Part shown: positions 1-7,757 of the stretch, piece by piece
How positions within the stretch are numbered: position 1 is the first letter of the stretch
Layout of the letters: every line of letters starts with the position of its first letter
Assembly: GCA_002402575.1 (NCBI GenBank)
Contig: DHGD01000165.1
Location: forward strand, 1 to 36,092
Direction of reading: 5' to 3'
From: Syntrophomonas sp. UBA4807
GTDB lineage: Bacteria; Bacillota; Syntrophomonadia; Syntrophomonadales; Syntrophomonadaceae
DNA length: 36,092 nt
Made by a program: the position numbers and the translations under genes
Notes under the pieces: generated by a model
What the model was told of the DNA's origin: nothing
What the model saw: the letters and a program-made list of their open reading frames with translations, nothing else
The model's database searches: none

Positions 1-1
1 T

Positions 2-151
2 TTAGCCACATATATCGCCAGCTTGGCTTTCGATACCCTGCATGCGCTGGGCAATGTCATCTTTGCGCTGCTTTTCGGCTCCTCATTCTATCATATCCTG
101 TTGCGCTATCGGAAGAAACTCAACGTTGTCTATATCAATCATCCCGACTAA
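2..151 (+). CDS. C-terminal end of a membrane protein, probably ECF transporter S component (partial)
   Basis: An open frame enters from the left edge and ends with TAA at 149-151, giving about 49 residues. It contains one hydrophobic helix followed by a basic tail (LLRYRKK). The order 'F-D-x-L-H-A-L-G-N' followed by a hydrophobic helix and R-Y-R resembles the last transmembrane helix of substrate-binding (S) components of energy-coupling-factor vitamin transporters; this is family recall from a short piece. The substrate cannot be inferred. The upstream part of the gene is outside the window. Confidence 0.4.
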   Translation, partial: LATYIASLAFDTLHALGNVIFALLFGSSFYHILLRYRKKLNVVYINHPD

Positions 152-177
152 TCATTTAGACTGAAGATAAATTCAGT

Positions 178-402
178 ATGACTATCATGGTAAGGGAGCA
201 ATTCATTTGGATGCGACATAGCCCGGTGTTACTCCTGTTATATAATAACGGTGACCTTGCCGGAAAACGATTCATATACCGGGATATTAAGACCGCTCTG
301 CCCGCCGGGGATGAAGCCATTGCGCTGGTGCGGCTCAATATTCAGGAGGCGCGGCCTAAGCGCTTCCTGGAAAATGTGGATTATGATATTCTGCTGAGGT
401 AA
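178..402 (+). CDS. Small hypothetical protein (doubtful)
   Basis: A 74-codon frame lies between the partial membrane protein and the convergent DUF5693 gene. No clear ribosome binding site precedes the ATG at 178; an internal ATG at 211 has GGGAG 12 bases upstream and may be the true start (63 residues). The product would be a short basic/hydrophobic protein with no recognised motif and no signal peptide. It is kept because nothing else explains 152-475 and the frame is open across most of that gap, but it may be chance. Confidence 0.3.
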   Translation: MTIMVREQFIWMRHSPVLLLLYNNGDLAGKRFIYRDIKTALPAGDEAIALVRLNIQEARPKRFLENVDYDILLR

Positions 403-475
403 TTCGGTGCGGAGCGGGATTCTTGCCGTTATTAAATACCGCATTTCACACCAAATTGCGTCCTCTTGTCAGGAT

Positions 476-2515
476 TTAATAGTTATTGTGGATGATCTCC
501 GCGAAATAGCGTTTAGCGATCCATTCCAGAAGCATGATACCCAGCACCACGCCCAGTCCTATGACAGTACCCACCAGGACTCCGGCCAAACCGCGCTGCA
601 GCGAGATGGAGGCGGCGGTGAACACATGACAGAAGCTGTTCACCATAGAGACGCTGCCTACCACAACTGCCAGCCCCCAAATAAAAAGGATAAAATCCTG
701 GCGGTATTTGTGGTACAAATACACCCCGGAAATCAAGGCCGGATAGCCGATGATAATCTCCTTAAAGCGGGGCCGGGCCGGAAACACCATTTCCAGCAGC
801 TCACGAACCCGCAGCTCCAGGGGGGAGACACTGACAATATTGTTGCCGCTGCGCCCCAGATAATAGTATCCGGCTGCCGCAGCCACCGCAAACAGGAACA
901 GCACCAAATAAGTGGGCCTTTGCTGCAAAGTCCTCCACACCGCCACGCTCAGCTTTTCCTCGCTTTTGCAGACGCTGAAGTAATTGAGAATAAACAGCAT
1001 CAAGGGCAGGAAAAAGGACAATTTAACCCCGCTGAAGATTTTAATGTTCATAATGTAGCGGATATCGGCCAGGCTGGATATGACCGTATACCCCCCCAGG
1101 AGGTTGATTCCCACCACAATTACAAGGCTGCATAGAGTTTTCAGCCACAGCGAGTGGCCTTTATAGTCGCGCAGGTATAACAACCACAACAGCCCGGACA
1201 GTGACGGATAGAGAATGGCCGCGGCCAGGGCGTACAATTTGGACAGGTCCATAGCCGTGAACAGATTGGCGGCCAGGCACAGGGCTGCTCCCAGAATGAG
1301 CAGCAGATACAGATAAAGCGGCTTCCAGCGGAAAAGCAGATACAAGTAAAGAGTGCCGGCCAAGAGCAGGCTCATCGCCACCATAAAACGATGCCACGGA
1401 GAAGTGCTGTGGCTGGGGAGCCGGGGCAGTTCTTCCCCCAGTGTAAAGCCCTTGGCCTGCATGGTGTGATGGAATTCCCCGATGGTCTGTATGGTATTGT
1501 CCAGATTCTCTCCGGCATCCAGCTTGAGGTCTTTGAACGGGGAGACATAGAGGATGCGGATGCCCCGATCCACCACCGCCCGCACCCAGCGGTAATAACG
1601 GTCGGACACATTCTTGACGAAATCGTCGTTGACCGAGGTATAGACGCGATTAATGGGATAAGCGGTGTTCTCCATCACCTCATTCAGCCCTGGTGTAGCC
1701 ACATAACCTAGTTGCTCCGGGGTTTCCACCACTCCGATAATCAACCCGTAGCGGCTTATCAGTTCGGATATAACATCCAGGTGGTCAGGGATGCCGCTGA
1801 CCTGATTGGAGAAGATCATATACTTGACGGCATAATCCCGTACAATTGGTTCGTATTCCCGCAGATAGTCTAGTGAAGTCCCTTTGCTGTTTTCCGGGCG
1901 CAATACCACCTCAAGGCCATGGGCCTTGATCTGATTCAGCTCGCGGGGGTCGAATCCCAGGATCATGTCCAGCTGAGGAGGCACGTCTTTGCGCTTATCT
2001 AAAATCGAGGCGGCGCTGTTGATGATGAAATAATAGTTGCCTCCATCGGTAAAGCGTATTATCTGTTGGGGTTGATAACGATTGTGCAGCTGCGAGTTCA
2101 GAAACTTGTCAATATCAGGATCACTGGCCGCAGCCACCAGGTTGGCGGGGCTGACCTGCCGCGAGCCTATGGCCTGCAAAGCCTTAGCCCATAACTGGGG
2201 GTGGTTAGCCTCCTGGAAAGAACTGAAGTCAGCAAAACTCCACAGGTAAATGTCGCCCTTGAAAGCCAATTCGCGCAGACTGGTTTCCTTCAAGCCGATA
2301 TGATGTACTCCGTTTTGCTCCAGGCGATCCAAAACATTGTCCATGGATACATTGGCGGTGGCGGCCGAATGGAACATCTCCCGGTAGTCAGCCACGGTGA
2401 CGAGCCGCTGGTTGTCAGCTTCTATACCGGTGCGCAGCTGCCAGCCGCTGTAGGACAAAGCCAGGAAAAGCAGCAACCCTCCCCACAACAGCCATTTCAT
2501 CAAGCGATTATTCAT
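476..2515 (-). CDS. DUF5693 multi-pass membrane protein
   Basis: 679 residues. The N-terminus has one transmembrane segment (about residues 7-25), followed by an approximately 350-residue extracytoplasmic domain and then a C-terminal half made almost entirely of hydrophobic helices (from about residue 380). This architecture matches the DUF5693 family, whose genes recur next to csaB in Clostridia (family knowledge). It starts 7 bases after the murJ stop, so the two are translationally linked; a GAAGGAGG at the murJ end serves as its ribosome binding site. The context suggests a role in assembly, export or modification of the secondary cell-wall polymer. No catalytic motif is recognisable, so the molecular function is unknown. 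It is the last gene of the csaB-murJ-DUF5693 operon. Confidence 0.8.
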   Translation of the reverse strand: MNNRLMKWLLWGGLLLFLALSYSGWQLRTGIEADNQRLVTVADYREMFHSAATANVSMDNVLDRLEQNGVHHIGLKETSLRELAFKGDIYLWSFADFSSFQEANHPQLWAKALQAIGSRQVSPANLVAAASDPDIDKFLNSQLHNRYQPQQIIRFTDGGNYYFIINSAASILDKRKDVPPQLDMILGFDPRELNQIKAHGLEVVLRPENSKGTSLDYLREYEPIVRDYAVKYMIFSNQVSGIPDHLDVISELISRYGLIIGVVETPEQLGYVATPGLNEVMENTAYPINRVYTSVNDDFVKNVSDRYYRWVRAVVDRGIRILYVSPFKDLKLDAGENLDNTIQTIGEFHHTMQAKGFTLGEELPRLPSHSTSPWHRFMVAMSLLLAGTLYLYLLFRWKPLYLYLLLILGAALCLAANLFTAMDLSKLYALAAAILYPSLSGLLWLLYLRDYKGHSLWLKTLCSLVIVVGINLLGGYTVISSLADIRYIMNIKIFSGVKLSFFLPLMLFILNYFSVCKSEEKLSVAVWRTLQQRPTYLVLFLFAVAAAAGYYYLGRSGNNIVSVSPLELRVRELLEMVFPARPRFKEIIIGYPALISGVYLYHKYRQDFILFIWGLAVVVGSVSMVNSFCHVFTAASISLQRGLAGVLVGTVIGLGVVLGIMLLEWIAKRYFAEIIHNNY

Positions 2516-2521
2516 CAGCCT

Positions 2522-4021
2522 TTAAACCTCCTTCAAGAAAAACACCTTGAACAGACCGAGTACAAACGCCACTCCCAAATAAATCACCATACTTCCGAGC
2601 AGCGGCAACAGGAAGCCCAGACCCGGCCCGGTACCGATGCCCGACAGGCGGAATCCCCATACCACACCCAGCATAGCCAGGGACGGAAACAGCAGTTTTA
2701 TCAAATAAACTATAAGGTCACGATTTATAAAAGCGCCAATCTCCCTGGTAAGCATGACCGACATTATTATCGCATACAACAGCATGGTAGCGGCGGTAGA
2801 AAGACTGAGGCCGATTATCCCCCCGGAGCGAAACAGAATGTAATCCAGCGCTAAATTTAACATTATACAGCCCCCGCTGGCCAGCATGGGTATTTTGTAA
2901 CGTTTTAAAGCATAGAAAACCCGGTTGTAAACCTCCTGGCACAGATAGCCCAATACCGCGAAGCTGTAAAAAAAGAAAGCCAGCGAGGTCATGGCGGTGG
3001 AATCGGCCCCAAAAGCTCCGCGCTGGTACACTAGGGCAATGATCTGCTGATGGTAGCAGACCACCAGGAGCAGGTAAGGCAAAAGGATAAACAACAGCAT
3101 TTTAAAGACCTGCCCCAACAAAAGACGGATATGCCCGAAATCAAGGTCCAGGCAATACTGGGAAAGGCGTGGGAACACTACTGTGGCCATGGCGACGATG
3201 AAAACACTGGTTATGGTCACGAACAGATTGCTGCCAAAAGCCAGTGAAGAAGCCGTGCCCGGGGAGAGGTGGGTGGCAAAAGAACGGTCGATTATCAGGC
3301 ACAGCTGCAAGAGGGAATTGCCCAGCAATATGGGCAATATGCTTTTAAAGGTATTGCGTATATAGGGATCGCTCCACTGCAGATTAAAACGCCAGTGATA
3401 TTTCTCTCGGATCAATACCGGCAGCTGGATTAAAAACTGCAAAAGCCATCCCAGAGTGGTCACATAGCCCAGAAACACCAGATCGCTGCCTTTCCATAAC
3501 AGTGAGCCGATAATCAACATATTGAAGGGGATGCTGATGCTGGCCGAGATCAGGAAATACTGATGCACCTGCAGCACTCCGGCGGTGAGGAAGGTAAGAC
3601 TGACGAACAACAAGGTGGGCATCATTATGCGGGTCAGGAGAACTGCCAGATGGGTAACCTCAGCGCTGAACCCCGGAGCTATTATCCGGGTCAAGGCAGG
3701 CGCGAAGATGATGCCCAGTATGGTTATTATGGTGGCTATAAGGGTAACCTGGGCAAACAGATTGGCCAGGTACTGGTTGCGCTCCTCTTTGCTGCGCTGG
3801 GTGATGAAAAAGGTCAGATCGGGTATATTCACCGCTGAAAGGGCGGTGCCGATGCTGGAAAAAAACAGACTGGGATACGAAAACACCACCTGGAACATAT
3901 CGGTCAATACCGTGGTTCCAAAAACCGAGGCAAACACGATCTCCCGCACAAAGCCCAGCAGTTTGGAGAAAAAAATGGTTATCGAGACACCTATGAAGGT
4001 TTTACCGGTCTTGTTGCTCAT
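2522..4021 (-). CDS. murJ: MurJ/MviN-type lipid-linked oligosaccharide flippase (copy 1)
   Basis: 499 residues, of usual MurJ length, with about 14 hydrophobic segments. The N-terminal 'S-K-L-L-G-F-V-R-E' followed by 'V-F-G', the 'A-P-G-F' near residue 115 and the 'Y-Q-R-G-A-F' segment near residue 335 are typical of MurJ of the MOP exporter superfamily. MurJ proteins flip undecaprenyl-linked precursors, classically lipid II, across the membrane. The gene lies 49 bases after csaB and 6 bases before DUF5693, with GAGG seven bases before the ATG. Since a second MurJ homologue lies in the exopolysaccharide cassette (16657-18237), this one may be dedicated to the SLH-binding wall polymer instead of lipid II; that is inference. 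Confidence 0.88.
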   Translation of the reverse strand: MSNKTGKTFIGVSITIFFSKLLGFVREIVFASVFGTTVLTDMFQVVFSYPSLFFSSIGTALSAVNIPDLTFFITQRSKEERNQYLANLFAQVTLIATIITILGIIFAPALTRIIAPGFSAEVTHLAVLLTRIMMPTLLFVSLTFLTAGVLQVHQYFLISASISIPFNMLIIGSLLWKGSDLVFLGYVTTLGWLLQFLIQLPVLIREKYHWRFNLQWSDPYIRNTFKSILPILLGNSLLQLCLIIDRSFATHLSPGTASSLAFGSNLFVTITSVFIVAMATVVFPRLSQYCLDLDFGHIRLLLGQVFKMLLFILLPYLLLVVCYHQQIIALVYQRGAFGADSTAMTSLAFFFYSFAVLGYLCQEVYNRVFYALKRYKIPMLASGGCIMLNLALDYILFRSGGIIGLSLSTAATMLLYAIIMSVMLTREIGAFINRDLIVYLIKLLFPSLAMLGVVWGFRLSGIGTGPGLGFLLPLLGSMVIYLGVAFVLGLFKVFFLKEV

Positions 4022-4070
4022 CTGGTTTCCTCATCAATTCTGGAGCCAGTTTGGGACGGCTCCGAATAAA

Positions 4071-5144
4071 CTAGCGGCGCTGCTCTGGCTGTGGTATCAG
4101 GTTCAATGCCAGGCGGGCGTTTTCCTGAGCCCGGCCATGCAGGTAAGCCGCGGTTTCCATGACCGTGTGCCGGATTTGGTCATCCTCTAAGAGTTGATTT
4201 ATCTGAGCTAACATGCCTTCCAGGTCCAGAGGCAGCGGCCTTAGTGAAAACAGGTCTAAAAAGGAGGCCACCTTGGGATCGTAGGAGATGCCCGCAAAAC
4301 GAATTCCCTGTGTGGCCGCGAAAATCAGGGCATGAAGCCGCATACTTATCATAAGCTCCAGCTGGCTGATCAGGGCCAGGTGTTCGCCGCTGCTGAGTTT
4401 GCGGTCCAACAAGGCAGCAGGGCGCTCCATCAATCCCATGACCCGCCGTGATTCAGGCGCGTCTTCAGGCCAGCTCATGGGGATAAACAGGATATGATAA
4501 CCCCTCTCAGCCAGTTCGTCAAGAACCTTGGCCAGGGGCTTTTGATAACCCTCCAGGGCGGCCCAATTTCTCACCGACACTCCTATGCAGGGCGAACCAG
4601 GCACATCAGCGGCCACCGTCCTTATATGCTCCGCTTCCGGCTGCAGGGCAAACACTGGATCCGCGGTCACCAGTACCGGGGGTTTTACCACCCCCAACTG
4701 CTTCAAGAGCTGGGCGGAATCGTGATCGCGCACACTGATTATGTTGACCCGGTTCGCCACCAGGCGCATCAGCCATTTGCTGACCGGCTGGTTTATGGGG
4801 CCTACCCCTTGGGCGTAGAAGATCACTGGTTTGGCGAGCAGTCTGGCCAGAGCCACCACCCCGATGTAGTACCATAGTGAACGGGCACTGGTGACATCCT
4901 GGAAAATACTGCCCCCACCGCTTATCAACAGGTCGCACTGCTGTAATTGCCGAAATACCTGCCAGGGGTTTTTATGATACACCGCCAGCAGCCCATGGGA
5001 AGAGGCGGTCCGGGCCGGATTGCCGGAAAACACCACAAATTCGGCCTGTGGAGCCATAGCCTTGATGGATGAGGTTATGGCCAGCAGTAAGGCTTCATCG
5101 CCGGCATTGTCGAAGCCGTAATAACCTGACAGGGCGATTTTCAT
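4071..5144 (-). CDS. csaB: Polysaccharide pyruvyl transferase CsaB
   Basis: The start was set at the ATG at 5144 because GAGGAG lies seven bases upstream and the protein then begins directly with the family N-terminus (M-K-I-A-L-S-G-Y-Y-G-F-D-N-A-G-D-E); further upstream codons would add a non-conserved extension. About 357 residues. Other family marks are 'S-G-G-G-S-I-F-Q-D', 'Y-A-Q-G-V-G-P' and 'S-M-R-L-H-A-L-I-F'. CsaB transfers pyruvate from phosphoenolpyruvate to ManNAc residues of the secondary wall polymer, forming the ketal that SLH domains bind. First gene of a three-gene operon with a good sigma-A promoter. The SLH-bearing protease at 26213-29800 is a likely beneficiary. Confidence 0.93.
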   Translation of the reverse strand: MKIALSGYYGFDNAGDEALLLAITSSIKAMAPQAEFVVFSGNPARTASSHGLLAVYHKNPWQVFRQLQQCDLLISGGGSIFQDVTSARSLWYYIGVVALARLLAKPVIFYAQGVGPINQPVSKWLMRLVANRVNIISVRDHDSAQLLKQLGVVKPPVLVTADPVFALQPEAEHIRTVAADVPGSPCIGVSVRNWAALEGYQKPLAKVLDELAERGYHILFIPMSWPEDAPESRRVMGLMERPAALLDRKLSSGEHLALISQLELMISMRLHALIFAATQGIRFAGISYDPKVASFLDLFSLRPLPLDLEGMLAQINQLLEDDQIRHTVMETAAYLHGRAQENARLALNLIPQPEQRR

Positions 5145-5199
5145 GAAAATACTCCTCATTAAAATAAATGGCCAAGGGAGGCCCCAGACCATCTTATTC

Positions 5200-5228
5200 A
5201 TTATATTACTAGGCCTGTCCGATAGCAA
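5200..5228 (-). promoter_or_regulatory. Sigma-A-type promoter for the csaB operon
   Basis: Read on the minus strand: -35 TTGCTA (5223-5228), a 17-base spacer and -10 TATAAT (5200-5205). The expected transcript starts near 5193, giving an untranslated leader of about 50 bases before the csaB ATG. Confidence 0.6.
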
Positions 5229-5261
5229 TATATCTCACTATTGCGCCAGTTTCGCCAGCAA

Positions 5262-5293
5262 TTGACAGGTTTTTATCCTATAGTTGGCATATA
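5262..5293 (+). promoter_or_regulatory. Possible promoter for the tagO gene
   Basis: A consensus -35 TTGACA lies at 5262-5267. The downstream partner is weak: CATATA at 5288-5293 at an overlong spacing, or TGGCAT at the ideal 17-base spacing. The location in the divergent csaB/tagO gap supports a promoter here, but the -10 is uncertain. Confidence 0.35.
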
Positions 5294-5354
5294 GACAACC
5301 CCAATTTACGGTGTTAGAATGAACCTAGCCTCGGAATTGGGGGAGGAGCAACCA

Positions 5355-6410
5355 ATGCTGACCTATTCATATATATCCAGCGCTTTGCTGTGCACGTTTT
5401 TTATTTCTATACTATGCGTCCCTTTTGCTACTCAACTGGCTCGAAATCTGGGGGCTATTGACCCTCCGGATGAGCGCAAGGTGCATCAGGTAGAAATGCC
5501 CCGTCTGGGCGGACTGGCTATTTTTGCCGCTTTTATGCTCAGTCTGATGTTGTTCACCGACATTACCGGGCCTATGCTGGGCCTGGTCTTGGGCGCCATT
5601 ATAATATTTATCATTGGGGCGGCAGACGATATTTATCACCTTTCACCCTTGGTGAAACTGACGGGCCAGTCTTTAGCCGCCGCAGTGGCTATGTACAATG
5701 GCGTGATGGTGCATTTTGTCACCAATCCATTTGACGGCATGCTGGTTTTGGGATTATTAGGCATACCGCTGACTTTTCTGTGGATTGTCGGCATTACCAA
5801 TGCCATTAATCTTATCGACGGGCTGGACGGACTGGCCGGAGGGGTCTCCGCTATTGCCGCCACTGCCATGGGAATTGTAGCCTTGCGCCAGGGGCAGGTG
5901 GATGTAGCTATGGCAGCTATGCTGCTGGTTGCCGCCATAATCGGTTTTCTCCCCTATAATTTCCATCCCGCGCGCACCTTTATGGGAGACAGCGGCTCCA
6001 ATTTCCTGGGCTTTGTGTTGGCCTGCCTGGCCATCATGGGCACTGCCAAAGGCACGGCGGTGGTATCCCTGTTAATACCTATTATCATATTGGGCATTCC
6101 CATTTTTGATACCTTTTTCGCCATAGTGCGGCGTATCAGCAATCACAAACCGATATTTCTGCCGGATAAAGGTCATTTGCATCACCGCTTGATGGCTATG
6201 GGCATGAGCCATCGCCGCAGCGTGATCATAATTTACGGGATTAGTGCCTTTTTCAGTGGCATCGCGGTATTGCTGCCCACCATTACCAGTCCCAAAGCCT
6301 CGCTTTTGCTATCCTTATTGCTGCTCTTTGTAGTGCTTGGCGCAGACCGCATCGGATTGCTGACGGGCCGTAGCCGGCGTCGCACAGGAAACCGCGGCCT
6401 TGGCGCCTAG
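5355..6410 (+). CDS. tagO: TagO/WecA-type undecaprenyl-phosphate N-acetylhexosamine-1-phosphate transferase
   Basis: The start at ATG 5355 was chosen for the strong GGGGGAGGAG immediately upstream. 351 residues with about 11 hydrophobic helices. Family motifs are present: 'D-E-R-K-V-H-x-x-x-x-P-R-L-G-G' near residue 40, 'A-A-D-D' at 89-92, 'N-L-I-D-G-L-D-G-L-A-G-G' from residue 142, 'G-D-S-G-S-N-F-L-G-F', and the cytoplasmic 'G-H-L-H-H-R-L' loop. It transfers a sugar-1-phosphate from its UDP donor to undecaprenyl phosphate, the first committed step of teichoic-acid-like or wall-polysaccharide synthesis. The LCP ligase gene follows within about 16 bases, so initiation and final attachment of the polymer are co-encoded. 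Confidence 0.9.
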   Translation: MLTYSYISSALLCTFFISILCVPFATQLARNLGAIDPPDERKVHQVEMPRLGGLAIFAAFMLSLMLFTDITGPMLGLVLGAIIIFIIGAADDIYHLSPLVKLTGQSLAAAVAMYNGVMVHFVTNPFDGMLVLGLLGIPLTFLWIVGITNAINLIDGLDGLAGGVSAIAATAMGIVALRQGQVDVAMAAMLLVAAIIGFLPYNFHPARTFMGDSGSNFLGFVLACLAIMGTAKGTAVVSLLIPIIILGIPIFDTFFAIVRRISNHKPIFLPDKGHLHHRLMAMGMSHRRSVIIIYGISAFFSGIAVLLPTITSPKASLLLSLLLLFVVLGADRIGLLTGRSRRRTGNRGLGA

Positions 6411-6426
6411 AAATCAGGAGATTATC

Positions 6427-7524
6427 ATGCGTAAAGCGGCTATAAAATATTATATCAGGTTCATAACAGTGGCAGTTCTAGTATTTGGCGTCTGCTTTGG
6501 CGCCGGGGCTGGAGTGGCCAGCCTGTTAAACTGGGGGAGGCCTGCCATATCGGCTCAGGTAGACACTACGGCTCCCGAGCCTGAAAACGACAAGCGTGTC
6601 AGTATCCTGGTCCTGGGTTCGGACGAGCGTAAAGGCGATACTTTTTCGCGCTCTGACACCATTATCCTGGTTACCATCGACCCCAGCCTGAAGAAAGCGG
6701 CGGTAGTTTCTATACCGCGCGATACCAGGGTAACATTGCCCAACGGTGAAGTGAACAAGATCAACGCGGCATATGCCTACGGCGGGCCGGAGGGTTCCGT
6801 TAAAGCGGTGCAAAATCTGTTGGGAGCGCCGGTCGATTATTATATGGAATTGAACTTTGAAGGGTTTGCCAAAGTGGTGGACACCCTGGGAGGAGTGACC
6901 ATCAACGTTCCCCAGAGGATGTACAAGCCTTCCGAAGGGATCAACCTGTATCCGGGTCTGCAACGTCTGGACGGCAAGCAGGCTTTGGCCTTTGTCCGCT
7001 ACCGGGATTATCAGCTGGGCGATATCGATCGGGCCGCCAAACAGCAGCAGTTCCTTGCCGCCTTGGCAAAGGAGATGCTCCAACCGAGCACCATAACCAA
7101 GCTGCCCGCCCTGATCAGGGAAGCTCGTCCCTATATAGATACCAATATGGGTCTGGGCTCTATGCTCAAGCTGAGCCGCATGGCCCCCGGCTTTACCCCT
7201 GAGTCCGTAATTAGCCAGACGTTGCCGGGATATTTCTACAATCAGGTGGGAGCTGACAATCAATTGCTGCAGAGTTACTGGGTGGCTGATAAAACTACCG
7301 CCAAGGGACTGGTCGATAATATGCTGGCCGGGCAAACCGTCGCCGTGGTTCAGCCGGCGCCGCCATCGGCAGCCAGCCCTGTAAACAAGAGTGTAATCAG
7401 CACTAATAAAACTGAATCTGCCGCCGGCAGCGCCCCCACTAACAAATCCGCCGCTACTACCAAGTCGGGCAGCAGTGGGAACAGCAACGCTTCTGCTAAC
7501 TCTGCCAACAATAAAAAAGTATAA
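6427..7524 (+). CDS. LytR-CpsA-Psr (LCP) family wall-polymer ligase
   Basis: The ATG at 6427 is preceded by CAGGAG at good spacing, so the frame's longer N-terminus is not used. 365 residues: one N-terminal transmembrane anchor (about 12-32), then the LCP domain (about 55-210) with 'L-V-L-G-S-D', 'R-S-D-T-I-I-L', 'S-I-P-R-D-T-R-V', 'K-I-N-A-A-Y-A-Y-G-G' and 'R-Y-R-D'. LCP proteins transfer undecaprenyl-linked glycopolymers onto peptidoglycan outside the membrane; the Arg residues and Asp cluster seen are those that bind the pyrophosphate. The final 55 or so residues are a low-complexity Ser/Ala/Asn/Lys/Thr tail that ends with basic residues, probably a flexible wall-facing tail. A terminator follows at once. 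Confidence 0.9.
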   Translation: MRKAAIKYYIRFITVAVLVFGVCFGAGAGVASLLNWGRPAISAQVDTTAPEPENDKRVSILVLGSDERKGDTFSRSDTIILVTIDPSLKKAAVVSIPRDTRVTLPNGEVNKINAAYAYGGPEGSVKAVQNLLGAPVDYYMELNFEGFAKVVDTLGGVTINVPQRMYKPSEGINLYPGLQRLDGKQALAFVRYRDYQLGDIDRAAKQQQFLAALAKEMLQPSTITKLPALIREARPYIDTNMGLGSMLKLSRMAPGFTPESVISQTLPGYFYNQVGADNQLLQSYWVADKTTAKGLVDNMLAGQTVAVVQPAPPSAASPVNKSVISTNKTESAAGSAPTNKSAATTKSGSSGNSNASANSANNKKV

Positions 7525-7532
7525 ATAAAACG

Positions 7533-7564
7533 ACCCGGGCAACAATGCTCAGGGTTGTTTTTTT
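7533..7564 (+). terminator. Intrinsic terminator after the LCP gene
   Basis: The arm ACCCGGGCA (7533-7541) pairs with TGCTC-A-GGGT (7546-7555, one bulged A), with loop ACAA, followed by a run of T residues interrupted by one G (7555-7564). Confidence 0.75.
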
Positions 7565-7757
7565 CATCCTAACACAAAATTATTTCCAGCTGCTGAAAGA
7601 TTCCGCTCGTAGCGATATATATATTATCAGGTCGATTGGGGACGATTGCTGCCGCAGGTGGTTTGATCGGCCGTCTCTGCGTCAATTGTATTTATGCATA
7701 CCAAACTCACTTCAGTTACTTTTATACTGGCGCACATCAATCTGGGGAGGCTTTTTC

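Noticed and set aside
407..1135. 242-codon plus-strand frame
   Set aside because: It lies wholly across the 3' part of the well-supported DUF5693 gene on the other strand; its product is His/Gln-rich without any domain.
6526..7545. 339-codon minus-strand frame
   Set aside because: It is antisense to the LCP gene, whose motifs are unmistakable; the product has no recognisable family.
7565..7757. N-terminal extension of the amidase frame back to 7545
   Set aside because: The extension would start inside the previous terminator and removes the signal peptide from the N-terminus; ATG 7758 has a strong ribosome binding site.
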